From Acanthococcus lagerstroemiae (lineage: Eukaryota > Arthropoda > Insecta > Hemiptera > Eriococcidae): a stretch of 64,000 nucleotides of DNA. The first letter of the stretch is position 1; every line of letters begins with the position of its first letter. The position numbers were made by a program, and so were the translations under genes. The stretch is from positions 1,116,001 through 1,180,000 of the forward strand of contig CM063106.1 in assembly GCA_031841125.1 (NCBI GenBank), read 5' to 3'. Under the pieces are notes generated by a model, which saw only the letters and a program-made list of their open reading frames with translations, was not told where the DNA came from and searched no databases. Positions 22,301-31,906 of this stretch are shown here, piece by piece.

Positions 22301-24424
22301 GAATTAAGATGAGTGCTTGGTAGAATACACGACAGTGACCCCACAGCGATAGCAAAAATTCAGGTGTGTGACCTCCCAACGGCCACGAAATACAGAGACC
22401 AATACACTCAGTTCTTAACCACCCTTAATACAAGGTAAAGTGCTTTCTTATTGCGACTTGTGACTAAACAGTGTACTGATAATGATTGAGTGCAAACTCA
22501 CAGACCATTCTATCTCCCCAAACATTTGAATGCCTTCCCAAAGTCCTCAGTGGAAAAAGTGAAACCACCTCCATGTGATAGAAGTGACCCCACAACGATA
22601 GGAAAAATCCAGGTGTGTGACCTCCCAACGGCCACAAAATACAGAGACCAATACACTCAGTTCTTAACAACCCTTAATACAAGGTAAAGTGCTTTCTTAT
22701 TGCAAATCAAGACTAACCGGGGTACTGATAATAACTGAGTACAAACTCACAGACCATTCAACCTCTCCAATCCTTGCAATGTCCTCCCAGAGTCCTCAGT
22801 GAGGAAAGTGAATGCACTTCCATGTGATAGAATCAAGTGGCCCCACAGCGATAGCAAAAATCCAGGTGTGTGACCTCCCAACGGCCACAGAATACGGAGA
22901 CCGATGCACTCAGATCATTATCACCCTCAATACGAGGAAAAGTGCTTTCTTACAGCGATTTGAGACCAACCAGTGTACTGATAATAACTGACTACAAACC
23001 CAGAGACCATTCTAACTCTCCGAACATTTGAATGTCCTCCCAAAGTCCTCAGTGGAAAAAGTGAAACCACCTCCATGTGATAGAAGTGACCCCACAACGA
23101 TAGCAAAAACCCAGGTGTGTGACCTCCCAACGGCCACAAAATACAGAGACCAATACACTCAGTTCTTAACCACCCTCAATACGAGGTAAAGTGCTTTCTT
23201 ACAGCGAATTGAGACTATTCAGTCTACTGATAATAACTGACTACAAACTCACAGACCATTTTATCTTCCCAAACATTTGAATGCCTTCCCAGAGTCCTCA
23301 GTGGGGAAAATGAAGGCACTTCCATGTGACAGAAGTAAGTGACCTCACAGCGATAGCAAAAATCGAGGTGTGTGACCTCCCAACGGCCACAAAATACAGA
23401 GACCAATACACTCGGATCTTAATCACCCTCAATACGAGGTAAAGTGCTTTCTTACTGCAAATGGAGACTAACCATGGTACTGATAATAACTGAGTACAAA
23501 CTCACAGACCATTCTACCTCTCCAATCCTATCAATGTCCTCCCAGAGTCCTCAGTGGAAAAAGTGAAAGCATCTCCATGTGATAAAAGTAAGTGACCCCA
23601 CAGCGATAGCAAAAATCCAGGTGTGTGACCTCCCAACGGCCACAAAATACGGAAACCGATACACTCGGATCTTCATCACCCTCAATACGAGGTAAAGTGC
23701 TTTCTTACTGCAAATGGAGACTAACCATGGTACTGATAATACCTGAGTACAAACTCACAGACCATTCTACCTCTCCGATCCTATCAATGTCCTCCCCGAG
23801 TCCTCAGTGGAAAAAGTGGAAGCAGCTCCATGTGATATTAGCAAGTGACCCCACAGCGATAGCAAAAATTCAGGTGTGTGATCTCCCAACGGCCACAAAA
23901 TACGGAGACCGATACACACGAATCATAATCACCCTTAATACGAGGTAAAGTACTTTCTTACTGTAAATCAAGACTAACCAGGGTACTGATAATAACTGAG
24001 TACAAACTCACAGACCATTCTAACTCTCCTAAAATTTGAATGTCTTCCCAGAGTTCTCGGTGGAGGAAGTGAAGGCCCTTCTATGCGACAGAAGTAAGTG
24101 TCCCCACAGGGATAGCAAAAATTCAGGTGTGTGACCTCCCAACGGCCACAAAATACGGAGACCGATACACTCAGATCATTATCACCCTCAATACGAGGTA
24201 AAGTGCTTTCTTACTGCGAATTGAGACTAACCAGTGTACTGATAATTACTGAGTACAAACCCACAGACCATTCTAACTCTCCTAACATTTGAATGTCCTC
24301 TCAAGTCCTCAGTGGAAAAAGTGAAAGCACCTCCATGTGATAGAAGAAAGTGACCCACAGCGATAGCAAAAATCCAGGTGGGTGACCTCCCAACGGCCAC
24401 AAAATACAGAGACATTACACTCAG
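22300..24424. repeat. Tandem satellite, unit about 251 bp, roughly eight units
   Basis: The word GAGGTAAAGTGCTTTCTTA recurs near 22434, 22682, 22934, 23183, 23437, 23689, 23943 and 24195, giving units of about 248-254 bp. Each unit also carries GACCCCACAGCGATAGCAAA and CAGGTGTGTGACCTCCCAAC. Units differ by scattered substitutions and small indels. Frames read from the minus strand of several units look alike simply because of the repeat. They do not stay open from unit to unit, so no repeat protein is supported. Confidence 0.95.
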
Positions 24425-25147
24425 TTCTTTTCGACTCGACTTAGTGGAAATTTATGATAATAATAATAGTAATAACAATAATTTAATACAACTCCAATAT
24501 GATTCAACTGTATTAATTAATTGTAATAATCAACTGTGATTAATCAACCTTTCAACGCTCTGCTCAAACTCGGCTTTTCCCTACCTGTTAGGATAGACCC
24601 CGCCTGTGACGATAATTGGGACGCATTTGAGTATGCGGCTCGCCCCCTGTAGTGGGTTTCGGCCCCCTCATTGGTCCACGTACTACTATGAAATATATCT
24701 CCATTGGTCCACGTGTGACCATGGACGTACAAGACGGAACCCAGTGGGGGAAGTCCAGTTCTCGAATTTGGATCGGGACCTCGCATTCTGTTATTGTGCT
24801 CCATGCTGCACGTTATTGTGCTCGGTTTTCTGACGTTACTGTGTATTAGTACTGCATACCTATTACCTGTGCTCGTTTTGTTGTGTTTCTCTTTCCGAAA
24901 TGGAAATGAATACTACTACGGATCAAGTCAGACGATTTTATTATTTACTACGTGTTATATTTACATTTTGTTTGAGAAGTCGCATTTTCCTATGGTCGTC
25001 GTTCGTTTTGTGTGTTTTACAAGCCTTGTGTCACTATCCGGTGGTGGTGCACTCGGTAAATTGAATTCTACAGGAATTTACGTTTCCTCTCTTGGTGTGT
25101 ACTACATGCCTTGTGTTACCACCCGGTGGTGGTGCACATTATTTCAC
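24425..25147. mobile_element. Insertion of about 720 bp in the satellite, possibly LTR-derived
   Basis: The satellite stops after CACTCAGTTCTT and resumes at GAGGTAAAGTG. The intervening DNA is unlike the array: it has two ATTGGTCCACG blocks (CCAAT-box-like) near 24675-24715, then pyrimidine-rich sequence and two copies of CCGGTGGTGGTGCAC. This is promoter-like composition as in an LTR, but ends and target duplication are unclear. The frame 24794-25156 has no domain I recognise. Confidence 0.45.
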
Positions 25148-25400
25148 GCGAGGTAAAGTGTTTTCTTACAGCGAATTGAGACGAACCAGTGTACTGATAT
25201 TAACTTGAGTACAAACCCACACACCATTCTAACTCTCCAAACATATGAATGTCTTCCCGAAGTCCTCAGTGGAAAAATTGAAAGCACCTCCATGTGATAG
25301 AAGTAAGTGACCCCACAGCGATAGCAAAAATTCAGGTGTGTGACCTCCCAACGGCCACAAAATACAGAGACCGATACACTCGGATCATAATCACCCTCAA
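25148..25400. repeat. Last satellite unit
   Basis: One further unit of the 22.3-24.4 kb array, cut off after CATAATCACCCTCAA. Confidence 0.9.
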
Positions 25401-26489
25401 ATTCCCTAAATGTGCACATAGATTGTTCTTGTTTAACACGGCAGTATTGGATACGTGACGCAATCAGTGGAATATGCTTTTTAATACGGGAAGCGTAATA
25501 CAATTTTTCCGGATCCTTTATTTCAATTTTCAGTGTTATGCATGCAGGAAAATCGATTAAATCGATAACTCGAGGATCCTTACCGATAGGTAGTCGATTA
25601 GAGGCAAGCTTATCAATTTAAATATATTTTTGATAGATTTTTTGAGAGGTCTTACTCGGATATGACGAAGGGAAAAAATCTTGTAGACGACGAAGGAATA
25701 TTTTGTGTATAAATTGACTGTAGGCAGCCAGTATTTTGAAAAAATTTAATACTGAGCACGTTTGTATATTCTACAGTGTTGGCTTGCTACAAGTATGCGG
25801 TTATTCAATACTTGTGATAATTGCTTCACAGTTTATTACTGTAGTCTACAAAGGAAAATTTAGAGTACGGAAAGTCGATTTTCAGTTAAAAAAACATTTT
25901 GTATAACCATATGAACTTCGGAATTTTTGGAAATTATTTTGTGGACGAGACATAACTTCCTTCTAACTATAAGGATTCAGGGTTTCTACTTTTTTTCCTG
26001 AAACGAATGTCACCCACAATAAGCACTATAAAAATGTGCAAACTACGAAGGAATAAAAGTGGTTACACAACTTCAACGTAGCTGGTAGACCCTCTTGAGG
26101 GGTCAAAATTTTGGGCAGCGTCCTCAAATGACTTGCACAACAAACATTCCACATAAATTTTTTATTAGAAATGTCTGTCTGTGTGATGCGTTTTTAAGAA
26201 AAATCCGTGAGTGGTTACATAGACGATGATGGAATTTTGACCGTAATTTCACAGTTTGGGGATGCTAGTTAGCTATATGTCAGGTTATGTATTTTGAACT
26301 TTTTGGTTGATTGACATGATAGAAGAGATTTACACTTATCTCACAAAAAAAAATTATTTTCTAACATTCTTAGTTTTTTTTGACAAATATTGAAAGTATT
26401 GGGAGAATGACCCATGTATAACCCATGCTGATACTTCAGTCGATGAACTGTGGATTCTCAGACTTTGTAGTATCATGATTCTACTCATT
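25401..26489. other. Unassigned interior of the 6.8 kb element
   Basis: AT-rich and without recognisable coding potential on either strand. Confidence 0.4.
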
Positions 26490-26600
26490 TTGGAATTAAG
26501 AGTGAGTGCTTGGTAGAATACAAGATAGTGGCCCCACAGCGATACCTAAAATAATTCAGGTGTGTGACCTCTCAGCGGCCGCGAAATACAGGCACCAATA
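26490..26600. repeat. Partial satellite unit with array flank
   Basis: CATTTTGGAATTAAG, GAGTGCTTGGTAGAATAC and CCCCACAGCGATA here match the left border of the array near 22292-22360 in direct orientation, so both the border and the start of the first unit are duplicated about 4.2 kb apart. Confidence 0.75.
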
Positions 26601-27009
26601 CACACAATTTCAAATTAGCTTTACAAGCCCGTTCTTAATCCGATTTCAGAGTAAACCACTACTCGCGAACTTCACTCCACAATTTGCGACCTTCGCAACG
26701 TCCTCCATAGGTATAGAGGAATGGTGAGAATTGGCAACGTGGGGCCTCACTGCGTCGGCGTTTTCACCGAGGCCTCAGAACGTTGTAGTAATGCGAATAC
26801 TTCTGAGAGTCTTTACACCTGGTGATACACAAAGTGTATAGCGGAAAAATAGTCATAGGGGGGACTTTTTCCAGAACGAATCGGGATCAAGCTCTAGGCT
26901 ATTATTTTGGCCCAAAGTATCGAAAAATCTGGTTAAAACGTTGTGGGGTCCTAGCCGAAGACCTCACAACGAAAATGGACCCCACAACGCCGGTGTTCAG
27001 CGGACGCAA

Positions 27010-27035
27010 GACCTCCCTTTATACGGTTATTCCGT
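27010..27035 (-). repeat. Right TIR of the 6.8 kb element
   Basis: Inverted partner of 20299-20324, one mismatch. Confidence 0.75.

Positions 27036-27069
<34 letters not shown>
27036..27069. repeat. (CA)n microsatellite
   Basis: Uninterrupted CA dinucleotides abutting the right TIR. CA units also lie next to the left TIR. Confidence 0.95.
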
Positions 27070-27070
<1 letters not shown>

Positions 27071-27219
27071 TTGATTGAAACAAATCAAGTTGTAGAGGTC
27101 TGTGAACAACAACAGTACTAGCTACCGAAGTTTCAACTTTTTATGATTTTTACTGATAATGGACAACGTTGTTCAACTTTTCAGAGCTGGATTCTCTGTT
27201 TGTATTCTGCATTTTCCAG

Positions 27220-27402
27220 GTGTCAGCGGTTCACTGTAATACAGGGCAAATAAAACAGTCAGCATCTCTGCTTCCACTGAATGGCAGTCACTGCAGTGTA
27301 AATGATGACCTTATCCCAAACGTAGGAGGAGGAAAACGGTTATCTCTTCTTCCACTGAATCCTAATAATTGAAATACCAATGAACACCCTGTCCCCTGTC
27401 CG
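27220..27402 (+). pseudogene. P-like transposase exon 3, with a nonsense codon
   Basis: Bounded by a TTTTCCAG acceptor and a GTAACT donor. 183 nt keeps phase 0 with its neighbours. The frame is open except for a TGA at 27370-27372, after SLLPLNPNN. The coding looks like the poorly conserved linker between the THAP and catalytic domains. Because length and phase are exact, the TGA is more likely a disabling mutation than a wrong frame. Confidence 0.65.
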
Positions 27403-27475
27403 GTAACTAAATTCTTCATTCACATTTTGAATGTGAAAACTAAAGTATATCTCGGGTTCAACTACTTTATTTCAG

Positions 27476-27604
27476 ATTCTTTGTGAGAATTTCCATTCGT
27501 ATGCAAAACCGTGCAGTGTAACGTCAACTTCTGTAAAACTGAACAATTCATTGTCGCCTCCTGCACCGAAGTTTTTCAAAAAATCAGAAACGAATACAGT
27601 GAAA
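27476..27604 (+). pseudogene. P-like transposase exon 4
   Basis: 129 nt between TTATTTCAG and GTAAGT, 43 codons in phase 0, open throughout (ILCENFHSYAK at its start). The composition is that of a Ser/Pro/Lys linker. The frame chosen is the only one consistent with both splice sites and the neighbours. Confidence 0.6.
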
Positions 27605-27702
27605 GTAAGTATCAAGATGTAGCAACAGTAACTGGTCCTGTTGCTGAAAGGAAGAGAGTACATAGAATTTGTTTTATAAATTATTTAATTTAATCTGTTC
27701 AG

Positions 27703-28326
27703 GATGTGAGCAGTACTGTTGATGTTGCTGAACAACTTATTTGTATAGCGTTGCTAGAAAATGCGGATTTGAAGAAGAAAACAGAAGATCAAAACATCTT
27801 GTTGAAGAAATGGCTGAATGATAATCAGGTTGCGTCAATGGAGGGTAGAGTAAAGTGGTCGAACGAATCAATTGTGAAGGGCTTGAAGTACAGATTTACT
27901 CTAGGCATTCATGGATATAATTTCTTGGTACATGATAACAGTTTTTCACTGCCATTGTACCCTACTTTAACGAGAAAAATGAGACTATTTAAACCGACTT
28001 TAGGCATTTTTTATGATATACTACAGCCACAGAAAATAAAAGTGCATTCTATGGATGCACCAGATCGTATATGCATTCTTTCCATAGATGAAATGGACAT
28101 AAGCAGAGAACTGATCGAGGACAGAAACCGAAGACAATTCTTCGGCAAAGTGACTCTAGGAGACACTAACAAGATTGGTGAAAAAATTTTAGTTGCATTG
28201 ATACACGGTGTCAAGACCAACTATAAACAGGTTCTAGCTTGTGAAGTTACAGCTAATTCAACAGCTGCCACTTGCATGAAAAGTTTCATTGATAACTGTA
28301 TTTCAGTTGTGCAAGATTTGTACTGA
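27703..28326 (+). pseudogene. P-like transposase exon 5: coiled coil and first part of the catalytic domain
   Basis: Starts after CTGTTCAG. First comes a helical heptad-like stretch (IALLENADLKKKTED), the usual dimerisation helix. Then KYRFTLGIHGYNFL, FSLPLYPTLTRKM and ILSIDEMDI follow, the last holding the first catalytic Asp of the RNase H fold, and then GDTNKIGEKILVALIHGVK. The frame stops at 28326, soon after the segment where the second catalytic Asp would be expected. About 200 residues of the family (rest of the RNase H fold and the GTP-binding insertion) are missing between here and the next block. Confidence 0.88.
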
Positions 28327-28341
28327 ACTACTCTCTGCTGC

Positions 28342-29134
28342 TGAGTGCCAGATGTTCTTTGTTCTGCTTCATCGGTTTACTCAAGATGCTCTTGAGAATA
28401 TTTTTTCAGTTGTACGGCGAAAAGCGGGTAAAACACCTTCCGTAAAAGCATGCTTAGATGCTTTGAAAAGTATTTCGCTCTACCAGTATCTATCCAATGT
28501 GAGGTTCAGCAATTACTGCAGTGACAATAACACCTATTTAATAGACTTTTTCAATGAGAATAACGATGTTCGAGAAGTGTACACTGCTCTTCAAATACAC
28601 AATTGGTCGAGTTCATCCATTGAGAAAAACAGCTTACCGATGGGGCGATTTAAAACGTATGATATCAGTAGAGATGATGTGCCGTTTCTAAATACTTTTG
28701 ATCTCAATACGGTATACTATATAGCTGGTAGCACAACACATTACCTACTGAAACACTGTTGTGAAAGTTGCTGTGTATTTTTGAAGGAAGTGTCATTAGA
28801 TATTAACATTTCTAATAAGTGGAAATCTTACAAAGTTTCCCTAGATAAAGGTGGTTTGAAACACCCACCCTTCTCAGTCCTTAGTCTTATTTTTAATTGT
28901 GAATTAATTTTTCGTCAACTGAAAGATTACATAATTCATAACCCTTACGGAGATCTGATTAATAAAATTGTGCGTGAAATAGATGTATTAGTTCCACCAT
29001 GTTGTGATATGAAATTAAAAACTGTTAATCATTTTTTTACTATACGTGCATATGCCTACACCAGTCTACTTGAAGATAGCTTGAAGAGAAAAACGTTATA
29101 TGGTACTGGTACGGCCAAGAAACGAAAAGTGTAA
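28342..29134 (+). pseudogene. P-like transposase C-terminal part
   Basis: Opens in a different frame from exon 5 and reaches HRFTQDALENIFSVVRRK, the conserved block with the final catalytic Glu of P-type transposases, then about 240 more residues of the C-terminal domain, ending ...TAKKRKV at 29134. The last basic residues resemble a nuclear localisation signal. Joining directly to exon 5 without the GTP-binding insertion indicates an internal deletion, as in many inactive P copies. AATAAA signals follow at 29146 and 29244. Confidence 0.88.
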
Positions 29135-29145
29135 AATATTATGGT

Positions 29146-29249
29146 AATAAATGATCATTTATTAGATCTCTATATTTATTCTGTTATCTTGAGGAATATG
29201 ATACAATCATTTTGTAAAATTTCTGTAAAACGAATACAGCATAAATAAA
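29146..29249 (+). terminator. Poly(A) signals of the P-like gene
   Basis: AATAAA at 29146-29151 and again at 29244-29249, 12 and 110 bp after the stop codon. Confidence 0.6.
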
Positions 29250-29782
29250 GTGAATAAATAATATTTACTGGTAGACACTTGAGGGTGTTCACAGAACAAT
29301 CGAGCGACGACCGACTAAGGGTGTTATATACGAAATAAAAAAATTAAAAATATACATTGATGCAGAAATGTAAAGGTGTTCTGATAAGTTACAGAATGTA
29401 GAAAACGAGAGTATTGCAGCGAGCTTTGTACCAATTTTCAGTTCCAATAAAAGGTATTTTCTTACACATTAACTTGATGACGGTGACTTCCCAAATAACA
29501 ATTGCAGAAGTTCCTCGCCGTCAGCTACTATTTGTTCAAGAATCTTGTTTTGTACTTTCATTTCAACTAGGTTTCTTTTCTTTTCCTCATCCGACATCCT
29601 GGAGATAACCTCTTCAAAACTGGAGTTGGAAGTACAATTCCTCCCCTATAAGAAATTATTTCTTCAGTTAGTAATCACGATATAAACTGGTTAGTTACCT
29701 ATACACTACACCTCCCGGTTTAAAATAAATACTTTTGAATTTCACTTTCTCCCTCGCATCATTCTTTCCCATACAGTTATTA
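29250..29782. other. 3' region of the P-like element; no gene
   Basis: AT-rich, non-coding by appearance. The short frame at 29414-29608 has no domain. Confidence 0.45.
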
Positions 29783-30206
29783 CAAGGTGTCTACAAGAAT
29801 GGAAAAATATAAATTCCTGACTTTTTCCAAACTTTTTTTCCCTCTTCTTTAAACCTTTACAGTATAGACAGTATATATTTTATGTTTATAGGTACTACTA
29901 GACGCAATGGTTAAAATGAACTGACTGAGATTTGAAGTTGATTTTTGGGTGAAAGTATTAGGAAAGTGATCACAGATATCCATATAAACAAACAAAGCGA
30001 TGAGCTAAGTTATGAATTATATTTTTACAAGTGTTTAGTAAAATTAAACGACGAAAAAAGTTTTCCGTGAGTTCATTCTTTGTTTTTTTCCAAACTTCTT
30101 AAAAATATTGTTGAATTTCCTGACTATTTACAAACTTCCTGACCTACTTTTCAAATTCCTGACTTTTTCCAAACTTTCCAAATTTTCCAAACCTGTAGAC
30201 ACCTTG
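29783..30206. mobile_element. 424 bp MITE of the GTGTCTAC family
   Basis: Ends CAAGGTGTCTACA and TGTAGACACCTTG are perfect inverted repeats, flanked by TATTA on both sides (29778-29782, 30207-30211). The interior shows repeated CCTGACTTTTTCCAAAC words near both ends. Clearly related to 32960-33310 and to the fragment at 1-335. Confidence 0.85.
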
Positions 30207-30445
30207 TATTATCAACTTACCACATTCACAGAATTAACACAAATAATCCTACTCAATTTCTCAAAATTTATTGCAGGCATCCTATGTAATATGACTTTAT
30301 TGTCACAATAACGATAGGTAAGAGGTATATTTTAGTAAATTATTATTTAACTTCGTAATTATAACTTCAATTTTCAAATCTCCATCGACTGTTTATGTAC
30401 AAATAGACAGTACTGATAAAAAATGATAATACACGATAATGATCA

Positions 30446-30486
30446 AAAATGGCGGACGATTCTACTCATTGTTTTATAGCGCTCTA
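30446..30486 (-). repeat. Right terminal inverted repeat of the P-like element
   Basis: AATGGCGGACGATTCTACTC then TTATAGCGCTCTA; partner of 18775-18814. The target duplication ACGTGAT follows at 30487-30493. Confidence 0.85.
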
Positions 30487-31138
30487 ACGTGATCACCCAC
30501 ACCTATGCAGGGCTGCCAACACTTGAAACTCTAAGTTTAAATCCCAATACGTATACACGTATATTTATACGTTTACCTAATACCTAATAATTACTCAGGA
30601 ACGACCACGGTTTACGCCGGGTCGATGACCCCTGAGCTCTACGTGACAGTGGCACGGATCCTATGCCTGCGCGTTATACTCGTACTATGTACCGAGTTGG
30701 GTGTCGGAGTCGGATTACGGTTAGACTCGAGTCGACGGAAATTCGGAGAACGTCTTCCCCATACATATACAATGCAGTTCGGTCATTGTAATCGCGAGCT
30801 GTGGGTTACCGATCCGCAAAGCGTTTCAAAATAAAATATTATTCTGTTTCTTCTGTTTTAACGAATTCGAACGTGTATGTCGCCAGCGGCGGCTTTACGC
30901 GAAATTCGAAGAGGCTGCCGAACCAAGGATACACCAGTTGGTGTGACTGCCGCTGCTTATACTAAGCAACGCTGGCCACTGGCCGGCTGCCGCCTTCGTG
31001 TGTCAGTTCTGTAAGCCATTAGTACTCGTAAGTACATACGAACTTGCGGGTAACCATCTGTCGGTCTTCTTCACGACTCGCGAATTTTCCTACATCTACA
31101 GAAAAAATGTTCAATATGGTGTACATCCAGAGGACAAT

Positions 31139-31139
<1 letters not shown>

Positions 31140-31189
<50 letters not shown>
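31140..31189. repeat. (AC)n microsatellite
   Basis: About 24 uninterrupted CA units. Several spurious frames run through it on both strands. Confidence 0.95.
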
Positions 31190-31192
<3 letters not shown>

Positions 31193-31544
31193 CCGTTGGC
31201 TGACGCGTGGGTCCGACAAGACCTTGATCTTGGTCGGCCTTAACGTTCTATTATTATCGTCGCTTCGTCATCGCGCGTGCGACTTTCTTTTTCCATTTTC
31301 ACCGCTGCTCTAACACATGTAACATCCCACGGCGTAGCGGAATTTTCGAAGACGAATTTTTCGGAGCATTGATCTACGTAATAGCCGGTAATTCGTCGCT
31401 TCCGCGCATACAAAAGTAGCGATGGATTCAGGCCCATAGCTAACCGCTGGTGTGTCCAGGGCATTTGATTATTCAATTAGGGCATGAACCATACAAGTAC
31501 AACACTTTTTTTTAAATTTTTACTTTTAGCTGTTTATATTTTAT

Positions 31545-31579
31545 TTATTATTATTACTATTATTATTATTATTATTATT
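31545..31579. repeat. (TTA)n microsatellite
   Basis: TTATTATTACTATTATT... with one interruption. Confidence 0.9.
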
Positions 31580-31758
31580 TTGAGAATGTGGTAGCCCGGA
31601 CGGCGCGCTTACTAGCCAGGGCTTCGCCCTGTCTGCCCTGGCGTTAGCTACGAGCCTGGATGGATTCGATTACACGCTATAAAGAAACGTCGTCGCGTTA
31701 TAATATGCGATTTACAAGCGACGCACCATGTAAATTCGCGCGCAGTTTAGTTTACGTG

Positions 31759-31779
31759 CACTACTACTACTACTACTAT
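31759..31779. repeat. (TAC)n microsatellite
   Basis: Seven near-perfect CTA units; a second short run lies at 31888-31903, at the 5' border of the LINE homology. Confidence 0.85.
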
Positions 31780-31906
31780 TTCCCCTCGGCACTGATGGGA
31801 TGCCCGAAAGGGTAGTTTCTGGTGCTGGGGGTGCGGTGTCTTCGGGGCCACTTTGGAATGCGTGCATCGCCATACGTCCCACCACACCACTACTACTACT
31901 ATTACA

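Larger units (their letters stand above)
20281..27069. mobile_element. 6.8 kb element inserted in the transposase intron, with internal satellite
   Basis: A 26 bp segment at 20299-20324 (ACGGAATAACCGTACAAAGG then GAGGTC) is repeated in reverse complement at 27010-27035 with one mismatch. CA repeats lie outside each (20281-20290 region and 27036-27069). The motif CGTTRTGRGGTC occurs near both ends and, on the opposite strand with at most one change, in every unit of the internal satellite. No coding region is recognisable. The interior holds a hAT-like element (21022-21660), a satellite of about 251 bp units (22.3-24.4 kb and 25.15-25.4 kb) and another insertion at 24.4-25.15 kb. The target duplication is unclear because of the CA tracts. 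The superfamily is unknown. Confidence 0.65.
18775..30486 (+). mobile_element. P-like (THAP transposase) DNA transposon, 11.7 kb, with nested insertions
   Basis: The left end (from 18775, TAGAGCGCTATAAAACGATG and on to TCCGCCATT) is repeated in reverse complement at the right end (30446-30486) with about one mismatch over 40 bp. Both sides carry the 7 bp target duplication ACGTGAT (18768-18774 and 30487-30493). Between them a THAP/P-type transposase gene runs left to right. Three insertions account for most of the length: 18815-19718, 20281-27069 and 29783-30206. Removing them would leave about 3.6 kb, a normal size for a P element. The transposase is broken, so the copy is not autonomous. 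Confidence 0.88.
30494..31906. other. No supported gene; microsatellites
   Basis: GC-richer than its surroundings between 30600 and 31450. Frames at 30625-30834 and 31240-31476 show no domain. Contains the AC, TTA and TAC simple repeats listed separately. Confidence 0.4.

Noticed and set aside
24794..25156. 120-codon frame with hydrophobic segments
   Set aside because: It lies inside an inserted, promoter-like sequence, has no family resemblance and no conserved context.
22300..25400. Regular repeats as a possible CRISPR array
   Set aside because: Units are about 250 bp and similar along the whole unit, with no short repeat and unique-spacer pattern, and the window is eukaryotic.
22464..25503. 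Several similar frames on the minus strand of the 251 bp satellite, suggesting a repeat protein
   Set aside because: They restart in each unit, are interrupted by stops and follow from the DNA repeat. No start, splice or codon evidence supports them.
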